Position numbers and translations under genes: made by a program. The notes under the pieces were generated by a model. The model was not told the DNA's origin. It was given only the letters and a program-made list of their open reading frames with translations, and did no database searches. Shown in pieces: positions 8,882 through 13,412 of a stretch of DNA of 14,517 nucleotides. The DNA lies in assembly GCA_002434005.1 (NCBI GenBank), contig DJJF01000032.1, positions 3,068 through 17,584 on the forward strand, read 5' to 3'. Numbering within the stretch: position 1 is the stretch's first letter; the number at the start of each line of letters is the position of its first letter. The stretch is from Candidatus Saccharibacteria bacterium UBA6575 (GTDB taxonomy: Bacteria > Patescibacteriota > Saccharimonadia > Saccharimonadales > Saccharimonadaceae).

Positions 8882-9304
8882 TTATTCTGTCGTCGCGCCG
8901 AGCTCTTTGCCGTATCGCTTTTTCAAATAGTCTGCCTGGAGCTTACCTACTTGTTTTTCGCGAGCGGCTGGATCATCGCGCGTGTCGGCGATTATTTGCT
9001 TCGCTTTGTCGACCCATTCCTTTTCGATCAGATCTTCATCGGCTGCTACGGCGGGATTATCGTCGACCTGAGATTGCACCTGGGTATCGTCTTCCGTTAC
9101 GACTGGAGTAGGCAGACTTACTGGTACCGCCTGAGCTTGATTCGACTGTTCGCTGGCCCGCTCTGGCGCTGATTGAGCACCGCGCTCCACGTTAGGTAGT
9201 TGGATTTCAGGTGAAGTATCAGGAGTCGGCAGATTCGGATTCGATTCCGGCGAACGTTCGCCCTGCGGAGCGTTCATTTCCGGCGAAGTGTGCTTGGGTT
9301 CCAT
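8882..9304 (-). CDS. Small disordered/helical protein upstream of the ATPase gene
   Basis: No family recognised. The 140-aa product begins with about 85 residues rich in Pro, Ser, Gln and Glu, with no hydrophobic segment, so it is probably a soluble, disordered arm. The last 50 residues look like a compact helical domain (KEWVDKAKQIIADTR, then LQADYLKKRYGKEL). It lies 21 bases upstream of the VirD4-like gene on the same strand and is likely co-expressed, which suggests a partner or adaptor of that ATPase (inference). ATG 9304-9302 has no Shine-Dalgarno; an extended -10 box ends only 7 bases before it, implying an almost leaderless mRNA. The coding strand is supported by the charged, protein-like composition and by the spacing to the next gene. 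Confidence 0.75.
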   Translation of the reverse strand: MEPKHTSPEMNAPQGERSPESNPNLPTPDTSPEIQLPNVERGAQSAPERASEQSNQAQAVPVSLPTPVVTEDDTQVQSQVDDNPAVAADEDLIEKEWVDKAKQIIADTRDDPAAREKQVGKLQADYLKKRYGKELGATTE

Positions 9305-9311
9305 ATCTAGA

Positions 9312-9320
9312 AGTATACCA
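9312..9320 (-). promoter_or_regulatory. Extended -10 promoter immediately before the 140-aa gene
   Basis: Minus-strand TGGTATACT (9320-9312) fits the extended -10 pattern TGnTATAnT. Only 7 bases separate it from ATG 9304, so the expected transcript start falls at or next to the A of the start codon. I see no good -35 at 16-18 bases. Confidence 0.5.
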
Positions 9321-9345
9321 CGAGGAGCGTGAGCGAAATGGGTAA

Positions 9346-9735
9346 TTAATGCGAAGAGCGCTTAGAAACATAGAGACATGCGACCAGAAGGAATACTGTG
9401 ATGAGAAGCATCTCATATATTCCAAAAGAGCCGATTGAAAGCATTGCAAGGGCCATAGTCGGCCCCAAAGCAAGCACGGTTGAAAAGTAATATGCGCGCT
9501 TCAAGCTCAGTCGGCCAGGTGGCCGTTTTGAAGTGAATCTCCGCCCGACAATCTGAATGAGTCTTGATCCAATCCATAGCAGCTCAGTTGTCGCACCTAG
9601 TAGAACTACGTACAAAAGAAAAAAGACGGCTAGCAGCCCCAATGGGCCGACCGTCGATGGGTTCGTCATCTGCAACATAATGATAAGAATAATTCCGGCT
9701 GTTACCGTACTTATTGCGATGATTTTCCCTAACAT
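9346..9735 (-). CDS. Small four-segment membrane protein, unknown function
   Basis: No family recognised. From ATG 9735 the product is 129 aa with about four hydrophobic segments (5-22, 31-60 possibly as one long or two short passes, 81-100, 105-123) and a basic loop at 64-80 (GRRFTSKRPPGRLSLKR), which is probably cytoplasmic. An in-frame GTG at 9744-9742 would add three residues, but it directly abuts the predicted -10 box and would lie at or before the transcript start, so ATG 9735-9733 is preferred. GAGG lies only 3 bases before this ATG, too close to be a good ribosome binding site. It is followed after 41 bases by the 140-aa gene, which has its own promoter, so it may be a separate unit or the first gene of the secretion-ATPase group. 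Confidence 0.72.
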   Translation of the reverse strand: MLGKIIAISTVTAGIILIIMLQMTNPSTVGPLGLLAVFFLLYVVLLGATTELLWIGSRLIQIVGRRFTSKRPPGRLSLKRAYYFSTVLALGPTMALAMLSIGSFGIYEMLLITVFLLVACLYVSKRSSH

Positions 9736-9744
9736 AGTCCTCAC

Positions 9745-9753
9745 TCTATATCA
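9745..9753 (-). promoter_or_regulatory. Extended -10 promoter of the four-segment membrane protein
   Basis: Minus-strand TGATATAGA (9753-9745) is a TGnTATAnn extended -10. The predicted start near 9738 leaves only about 2-4 bases before ATG 9735. No clear -35 box is visible. Confidence 0.45.
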
Positions 9754-9934
9754 CTGTTCGTCTTTCGTACAGGCTGCATCGTTGGTAACGTGCTAACCGA
9801 GTAAAACTATTCAAGAGAGCCTGAGCGAAAGGCCATATGTCCAGGCAAATCACAGTCCGCTCTAAAAAATATGTAAGCGCGTGTGCCGTGGACAGCCTAT
9901 CGCTCGAGGCAACTGACCGCTCCAGCATGAGCTA

Positions 9935-10049
9935 GAGCATCCGTTTATAGAAGGTTCCACGTACACGCTGAGTGCTCACAACATCATTGGTTTGGACCCT
10001 AAATGACGTGGTTTAACTCAGCGTGTCGGTACTGATTCTATGATCGCTC
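9935..10049. repeat. Long irregular inverted repeat, possible structured RNA
   Basis: Nested complementary arms: GAGC (9935) with GCTC (10046); ATC (9939) with GAT (10042); ATAGAA (9947) with TTCTAT (10036); ACACGCTGAGT (9963-9973) with ACTCAGCGTGT (10016-10026), 11 bp perfect; and TCATT (9984) with AATGA (10002). Internal loops of about 9-10 bases lie on both sides of the 11-bp stem. The strand is undecided, but a good promoter lies upstream on the minus strand (10318-10346). A 6S-like rod RNA is one idea; I see no diagnostic motif. Confidence 0.4.
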
Positions 10050-10058
10050 AACAAAATG

Positions 10059-10093
10059 TTTCGTTTTTGAATGCATAGCATTCATGTTCGAAA
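10059..10093. repeat. Short hairpin with symmetric internal loop
   Basis: TTTCG (10059-10063), TGAATGC (10068-10074), loop ATA, GCATTCA (10078-10084), CGAAA (10089-10093). The two stems are separated by a 4 x 4 internal loop. It lies 10 bases beyond the longer inverted repeat and could belong to the same transcript. No T-run follows on either strand, so it is not a typical terminator. Confidence 0.4.
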
Positions 10094-10317
10094 TATTCGG
10101 AGCATCGATAGCATCAATGCGGCAGATAAAGATTTAAAAAGGTGCGTGAGATACAGAGTAACTCAATATTCTTTACGTACGCCGACTGGCGCTATCGACT
10201 ATCCGTTCGAGGGTTGAACGTATGTCCGCATGGAGGCCGCGGTCAGTGTCGAGAAGTTGGATTGTTAAGGTATTGAACGTTGTGGTGGCTTTTTTGTTTT
10301 TGTAAAAGCTTAGATTC

Positions 10318-10346
10318 AGATTAGCATAAGAAGTACACCAGGTCAA
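10318..10346 (-). promoter_or_regulatory. Orphan minus-strand promoter with extended -10
   Basis: TTGACC (10346-10341), a 17-base spacer, and TAATCT (10323-10318) preceded by TGC. The 14-mer TTATGCTAATCTGA here is identical to the one at 3472-3485, which covers the predicted -10 of the LPxTG unit. Transcription would start near 10311. No open frame follows for about 575 bases until the gene at 9735, so it would make a non-coding RNA or a very long leader. Confidence 0.5.
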
Positions 10347-10354
10347 TAGTTTTG

Positions 10355-10387
10355 ATGTGTTGAATGCATGTCATATTTGCAACACAT
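10355..10387. repeat. Inverted repeat, 8-bp arms
   Basis: ATGTGTTG (10355-10362) and CAACACAT (10380-10387) are perfect complements around a 17-base loop. The site sits just upstream of the orphan minus-strand promoter (-35 ending at 10346), so it could be an operator for it. No other support. Confidence 0.3.
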
Positions 10388-10462
10388 TGCGATATCATCT
10401 GTTAATCTCAGTGTTGATTTTTTATCATCATATCTATCTCCTCTAGGATTGAGCTCTCGTCG

Positions 10463-10517
10463 CACCCATTAACACCCATTAATAATGTGATTGCAAAACT
10501 TGATAGACATATATGTC
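10463..10517. repeat. Tandem 10-bp repeat and a 12-bp palindrome
   Basis: CACCCATTAA occurs twice in direct tandem (10463-10472, 10473-10482). After 23 bases comes the perfect palindrome GACATATATGTC (10506-10517), which abuts an ATG at 10518 that opens a 50-codon frame. The arrangement resembles a protein-binding site, but two copies are too few to call an iteron array. Confidence 0.3.
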
Positions 10518-11010
10518 ATGACTAATCCGAACCACTGGAAATCGTTTTTTCCAGAACCAGACCCAGACAATCTAGATATCCCAAACACACCAATCGAAAT
10601 GTTCCTCACTTGCTTGGCATGGAAGATCCAATTGGATATGAAAATGCATCTCGAGCTCGCGAAATGCTGAGCATGGGCCATCGGGTAGAAGCCTGCCAAG
10701 TTGATACTCGGCGAAGAGTTTTTTGTAAAAACTGCTGAAACACTTCATATATGCCGGCCATGCTGCGGCTGCGAAAATTCTGATCGAAAACCATAACAGT
10801 ATGTAGGCTTGTACGGTTCGCACGTTCCATACTATGTATATCCGATCATAATATTTTATGTGCGTAATTGTAACGTTCGTTAATCACACTCCCCTACTTC
10901 ATAGCAAAATCACTTCGTTATCAGCCCAGTGTTTGCTGCAGTCTCGGAACACTACATATAGTGTTCAAAAATTGCTAAAAAAACTAATAAAAAATTCCAT
11001 AAAAAAGTCA

Positions 11011-11039
11011 TTGACACAAGCGTTTTCACGTCATATTAT
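11011..11039 (+). promoter_or_regulatory. Near-consensus promoter of the candidate small RNA
   Basis: TTGACA (11011-11016, perfect), exactly 17 bases, TATTAT (11034-11039). The predicted transcript start is near 11046, precisely where a hairpin begins. This is one of the two best promoter matches in the window, and no coding frame of credible quality lies downstream. Confidence 0.65.
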
Positions 11040-11045
11040 AGGGGT

Positions 11046-11152
11046 AGCTTCTGAGCAAAAAAAGTGTACAGAGGCTAAAAAAGAACAAAAACAAAAATTC
11101 GAACAAAAAACTCCACAGAAAACGACCATTCCTCGCAGGTGGTCGTTTTCAT
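11046..11152 (+). ncRNA. Candidate small RNA (~105 nt) convergent to ssrA
   Basis: The predicted transcript begins with a hairpin, AGCTTCTG (11046-11053) pairing with CAGAGGCT (11069-11076) with one G-U pair. An A-rich single-stranded linker of about 40 bases follows, then a terminator hairpin (11119-11149) with a T-run. Promoter, 5' hairpin, linker and terminator together form a typical small-RNA layout. No SRP RNA motif (GGAAG tetraloop region) is present. The only long frame through it, 10858-11247, runs into the tmRNA gene and is not credible. Function is unknown; the exposed A-rich linker might be a binding platform, which is inference. Confidence 0.45.
11119..11149. terminator. Bidirectional terminator hairpin
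   Basis: AAAACGACCA (11119-11128) pairs with TGGTCGTTTT (11140-11149). The 11-base loop can form a further CCT/AGG pairing. It would end the candidate small RNA rightward and act as a back-up terminator for ssrA leftward. Confidence 0.7.
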
Positions 11153-11165
11153 TTACCCTACCTAG

Positions 11166-11198
11166 AAATAAAAACGCCCGACTCTCGCACGGTCGGGC
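11166..11198 (-). terminator. ssrA intrinsic terminator
   Basis: On the minus strand the arms GCCCGAC (11198-11192) and GTCGGGC (11182-11176) enclose a 9-base loop and are followed by GTTTTTATTT. It begins about 9 bases after the encoded CCA end of tmRNA. Confidence 0.85.
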
Positions 11199-11206
11199 CC
11201 TTTTAT

Positions 11207-11605
11207 TGGTGGAGCTGGCGGGCATCGCACCCGCGTCCAAACGGTAACCTACTACTCGTCTACAAGCTTAGTCTATTCCAAATTTTGTAACGCATCGAAG
11301 GCCTAAGGAATATACAAAGATGGCCTGATCAGCGCGCAGAAAAATGTCCGAGCATGTAGCTGCTTCCCTACATGAGCGTGAGTGACATGAATATGACACC
11401 GCCGAGCCGCTCTATGTCACCTGAACGAGGCGATGGCCTAAAATATTTAGGCTAGCGCAGGAGCAAGCTGAGGTGCAGCGAATGCTGACTTCAAGCTAGC
11501 CCATGCTTTTGCAATTGGGTTTGCAATTAATATGTAGTTTACGTCTACGATCGGCTTGCAAAGTAGTCTGTTAAAGTCCATTTGTCGAAAGCTAATGTCA
11601 GCCCC
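11207..11605 (-). ncRNA. ssrA: Transfer-messenger RNA (tmRNA), one-piece, 399 nt
   Basis: tmRNA rescues ribosomes stalled on broken mRNAs by adding Ala and then a degradation tag. The 5' end GGGGCTGAC (from 11605) pairs with CAGCTCC near the 3' end, giving a 7-bp acceptor stem with the G3-U wobble that alanyl-tRNA synthetase recognises; ACCA is encoded. The conserved TTTCGAC follows the 5' strand, and the T-arm has stem GCGGG/CCCGC with loop TGCGATG, where the second loop base is G rather than the usual T. The mRNA-like part holds a tag frame ending at TAA 11449-11447, followed by the helix GCCTAAA/TTTAGGC in which that stop is buried. Its own promoter and terminator flank it. The order is standard, not permuted. 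Identity is certain; the ends are inferred from pairing. Confidence 0.96.
11447..11524 (-). other. tmRNA tag-peptide reading frame
   Basis: From the likely resume codon GCA (11524-11522) the frame reads ANPIAKAWAS, then LKSAFAAPQLAPALA, and stops at TAA: 25 encoded residues, against 10 in E. coli. The AN start and the ALA end are as in other tags. GTAAACTAC, 11-19 bases upstream, resembles the conserved stretch before the E. coli resume codon. The frame remains open further upstream, so a slightly earlier resume codon cannot be excluded. Confidence 0.75.
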
Positions 11606-11615
11606 AACTGCAGTA

Positions 11616-11645
11616 ATTATAACATGCAACCATATCTGTTAACAA
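11616..11645 (-). promoter_or_regulatory. ssrA promoter
   Basis: Perfect TATAAT (11621-11616) preceded by TGT, giving an extended -10, with TTGTTA (11645-11640) at 18 bases. The start is expected about 4 bases before the mature tmRNA 5' end, leaving a very short piece for RNase P to remove. Confidence 0.7.
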
Positions 11646-11720
11646 CCCGCTCTGCTCACGGTGGTACGACATTAAGAATATTAGATACATAGCATTATTT
11701 ACAGCGAATAACAATTTGAT

Positions 11721-11770
11721 GCCGTTAGCATGATGAGTAACGCTGAGCGGACTTCGAAGGTGCTAACGGC
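11721..11770. repeat. 10-bp perfect inverted repeat
   Basis: GCCGTTAGCA (11721-11730) and TGCTAACGGC (11761-11770) are perfect complements with a 30-base loop. The left arm includes the first base of the ATG that opens the 73-codon frame, so in RNA the hairpin would hide that start. It has no T-run and is not a terminator. Confidence 0.45.
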
Positions 11771-11951
11771 TGCACTGGTGAGTACAATGGCATATCGCCA
11801 CTACGAAGCCCATCTTGCAAACATTACGGTGAGGCTGAATGGGATGAACCTACAGTTTAATACAAATCTCAAAGTACCAGCGGCGCTCAAGCAGGCCATT
11901 GATCGACGGAATAGCCATGGTAGTAAGCGTTGGACGAACCAACAACCATAG
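11730..11951 (+). CDS. Doubtful small open frame, 73 aa
   Basis: No family recognised. The frame would encode a soluble, basic 73-aa peptide with a plausible helical N-terminus (SNAERTSKVLTAALVS) and a basic end, and it stops at TAG like several neighbours. Against it: no Shine-Dalgarno, no clear promoter, a start buried in the 11721-11770 inverted repeat, and a length not rare by chance. The opposite strand has an overlapping 62-codon frame with a less protein-like composition. Listed only because nothing else explains this stretch. Confidence 0.25.
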   Translation: MMSNAERTSKVLTAALVSTMAYRHYEAHLANITVRLNGMNLQFNTNLKVPAALKQAIDRRNSHGSKRWTNQQP

Positions 11952-12171
11952 CGCTCATGGCAATTTACAACAAAAACATGCAAAGACATTAATTATTCAG
12001 GCAATTAAATCTCAATTTGATAGATATAAAAGTAGCTTCAAAAACAACATTTACAATGAGCTTTCGCTAAGCAGGTGCCTATAGAAAGCTCCGGAAGTGT
12101 TTTACTGAGCCACGCCGTCGAGACACTCTAATGCCGTTTACTGACTGGCCAAAAGTCCCCTGCTCTACCTC

Positions 12172-12201
12172 TTGAATTCTTGAGGTGGAATATGGTACTA
12201 T
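12172..12201 (+). promoter_or_regulatory. Promoter of the infC-rpmI-rplT operon, extended -10
   Basis: TTGAAT (12172-12177), 18 bases, TACTAT (12196-12201) preceded by TGG. The start near 12208 gives a leader of about 50 bases. A small inverted repeat, ACCTC/GAGGT around GAATTC, covers the -35 region (about 12167-12186). Confidence 0.6.
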
Positions 12202-12244
12202 AGCTAACGAGTTAAACGCTCAGGAAAAAGCGACCAAACCTAAC

Positions 12245-12261
12245 GGGAGATCAATCAAATA
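12245..12261 (+). promoter_or_regulatory. infC ribosome binding site and AUA start codon
   Basis: GGGAG (12245-12249), a 9-base spacer, then ATA (12259-12261). An in-frame TAA lies at 12241-12243. No in-frame ATG, GTG or TTG occurs before 12469, which is already inside the conserved part of IF3. Spacing and homology therefore both point to AUA. Confidence 0.8.
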
Positions 12262-12768
12262 GCTACTCAACAAATAAAGATCAACGAAGCCATTCGCGCC
12301 TCAGAGTTACGCGTCATCGGGTCAAGCGGGGAACAACTTGGAATCCTCCCCCGAAACGAAGCACTGAAACTCGCGGAAGAGGCTGGCGTCGATCTGGTTG
12401 AGATCTCTCCCAACGCGAATCCACCTGTTGCCAAGATCGTTGACTGGGGTAAATTCCAGTATCAGAAGATGAAGGAACAGCAGAAAAACCGAGCCAAGAG
12501 TAAGCAAAGCGAACTCAAGCAAATGCGGTTTGGAATGAAGATCGGTCAAGGTGATTTAGATATCAAGCTACGGAAGATCCGCGGCTTCCTCGCCGAAGGA
12601 CACAAGGTCCGTATCTCGATCTTTTACCGAGGACGCGAGAACGCCCACCGTGAACTCGGGTACGTCATGATCGATAAGATCGTTGCGCTACTCGAGGACG
12701 ACGCCGTGGTCGAATCACAGCCAGTCATGGCCGGTCGAAACCTGAGCATCACAGTAAGGAGTAAATAA
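12259..12768 (+). CDS. infC: Translation initiation factor IF-3, AUA start
   Basis: IF3 binds the 30S subunit, keeps it apart from 50S and rejects non-canonical start codons and wrong initiator tRNAs. The 169-aa product aligns along its full length with the family: N-domain INEAIRASELRVIG, EQLGILPRNEALKLAEEAG, VDLVEISPNANPPVAKI and DWGKFQYQKMKEQQKN, a basic linker, then the C-domain with RFGMKIGQGDLDIKLRKI, FLAEGHKVRISIFYRGRE and RNLSITV. E. coli IF3 is 180 aa; this one has a shorter N-terminal tail. The only start consistent with homology is ATA at 12259. Rare starts (AUU in E. coli) make infC self-regulating, because IF3 discriminates against its own mRNA; the same is inferred here. It is first in the operon, one base before rpmI. 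Confidence 0.95.
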   Translation: MATQQIKINEAIRASELRVIGSSGEQLGILPRNEALKLAEEAGVDLVEISPNANPPVAKIVDWGKFQYQKMKEQQKNRAKSKQSELKQMRFGMKIGQGDLDIKLRKIRGFLAEGHKVRISIFYRGRENAHRELGYVMIDKIVALLEDDAVVESQPVMAGRNLSITVRSK

Positions 12769-12769
12769 C

Positions 12770-12964
12770 GTGCCTAAACTCAAGACACATAAAGGTACCG
12801 CAAAGCGGGTCAAACTGACCTCTACCGGTAAGATCACCCGCCTGCGAGCTTCGGGTAATCACTTGCTTGCTAAGAAAAGCAAAAGCCGCAAACGTGCCAT
12901 CAATGTAAGCGGTTCTGTAACCGGCAAGATGGCTCGAAACGTTAAACGATCGTTAGGAGTCTAG
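12770..12964 (+). CDS. rpmI: 50S ribosomal protein L35
   Basis: L35 is a small basic protein of the large ribosomal subunit. The 64-aa product has the family's normal length and motifs (PKLKTHKGTAKRVKLTSTGK near the start, then HLLAKKSKSRKR). The start is GTG 12770, with AAGGAG 9 bases upstream inside the end of infC; the stop is TAG. It sits between infC and rplT in the order conserved in most bacteria. Translation is probably coupled to infC, whose stop lies one base upstream. Confidence 0.97.
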   Translation: MPKLKTHKGTAKRVKLTSTGKITRLRASGNHLLAKKSKSRKRAINVSGSVTGKMARNVKRSLGV

Positions 12965-12967
12965 TTC

Positions 12968-13309
12968 ATGCGAGTCAAACGAGGCGTCCCAGCACGCGCT
13001 AAGCACAAAAAGATTTTAAAAGCCGCTAAGGGCATGCAACATAACCGCACCCGTAGCTTCCGTCTTGCGAAGCAAGGTGTTATTCGTGCGCTCACCTACG
13101 CATACCGCGATCGTCGTAACCGTAAGCGAGATCTACGCTCACTGTGGATCACCCGCATCAATGCAGCTGCCCGCGAAAATGGTACTACCTACGGCCAGCT
13201 GATCAACGGTCTTAAGAAAGCTAATGTCGAGCTAGACCGCAAAGTTCTCAGTGAACTTGCTGTCAGCGAACCAAAAGCATTCGCTGCTGTCGTAAAAAGC
13301 GTCAAATAG
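12968..13309 (+). CDS. rplT: 50S ribosomal protein L20
   Basis: L20 binds 23S rRNA early and is needed for 50S assembly; in several bacteria it also represses its own operon. The 113-aa product begins MRVKRGVPARAKHKK, has the basic N-terminal arm (LKAAKGMQHNRTRSFRLAKQ) and the family core (YAYRDRRNRKRDLRSLWI, TRINAAARENG, FINGLKKA-type segment as LINGLKKANVELDRKVL). It is a few residues shorter than the usual 117-119, mainly at the termini. ATG 12968 is preceded by AGGAG at 12954-12958 in the end of rpmI, three bases after the rpmI stop. A strong terminator follows. Confidence 0.97.
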   Translation: MRVKRGVPARAKHKKILKAAKGMQHNRTRSFRLAKQGVIRALTYAYRDRRNRKRDLRSLWITRINAAARENGTTYGQLINGLKKANVELDRKVLSELAVSEPKAFAAVVKSVK

Positions 13310-13329
13310 CTTTTATCTCAAGACATGAA

Positions 13330-13357
13330 CTGACCCCGCTTCTTGAAGCGGGGTCAG
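13330..13357. terminator. Strong terminator after rplT
   Basis: CTGACCCCGCTT (13330-13341) pairs with AAGCGGGGTCAG (13346-13357) around a CTTG tetraloop, followed by TCTTGTCT. It ends the infC operon and may also serve the convergent membrane-protein gene, although the T-run on that side is weak. Confidence 0.88.
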
Positions 13358-13412
13358 TCTTGTCTCCTCCCTCGGGTTGTGCGAGATGAATATTTCGCGC
13401 ATTGCCTTAGAG

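Larger units (their letters stand above)
9754..11010. other. Gene-poor 1.26-kb region
   Basis: No open frame here stands out as a gene. Frames of 60-83 codons exist on both strands around 10470-10830, but they overlap one another and lack ribosome binding sites. No tRNA, rRNA or CRISPR pattern was seen. What it does hold is a minus-strand promoter (10318-10346), a long irregular hairpin (9935-10049), shorter inverted repeats (10059-10093, 10355-10387), a tandem 10-bp repeat (10463-10482) and a palindrome (10506-10517). For a compact CPR-type chromosome this is a long stretch without a gene. Confidence 0.6.
11646..12171. other. Gene-poor region between ssrA and infC promoters
   Basis: About 525 bases without a convincing gene. 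It contains the 11721-11770 inverted repeat and one doubtful 73-codon frame; the remainder (11952-12171) shows nothing I can identify apart from short AT-rich stretches. No tRNA signature was found on either strand. Confidence 0.5.

Noticed and set aside
9746..9928. 60-codon minus-strand frame just upstream of the four-segment membrane protein
   Set aside because: No ribosome binding site or promoter, and its stop lies inside the predicted -10 box of the next gene.
9957..10026. Pseudoknot between CCACGT/ACGTGG and the 11-bp stem
   Set aside because: The two helices cross with no linker between 9962 and 9963, so both cannot form fully; the nested hairpin is the simpler reading.
10291..10320. 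Possible terminator around GCTTTT...AAAAGC with T-runs
   Set aside because: The stem is A/T only and has no GC-rich core or upstream gene to terminate.
10469..10830. Overlapping open frames of 70-83 codons on both strands, plus a 50-codon frame from ATG 10518 with Cys-rich continuation after in-frame TGA and TAG
   Set aside because: Several frames look equally protein-like and exclude each other, none has a ribosome binding site, and such lengths are expected by chance. A decayed gene is possible but I cannot choose a frame.
10813..10842. dif-like site (GGTTCGCA...CTATGT)
   Set aside because: Only a partial match to the XerC/XerD consensus, and the usually best-conserved right arm fits poorly.
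10858..11247. 129-codon plus-strand frame
   Set aside because: It runs through the small-RNA terminator, the ssrA terminator and into the tmRNA 3' end; composition is Lys/Gln low-complexity from A-rich DNA.
12469..12768. infC annotated from ATG 12469 (99 aa)
   Set aside because: The reading frame continues upstream with the complete conserved IF3 N-domain; the short version would lack it.
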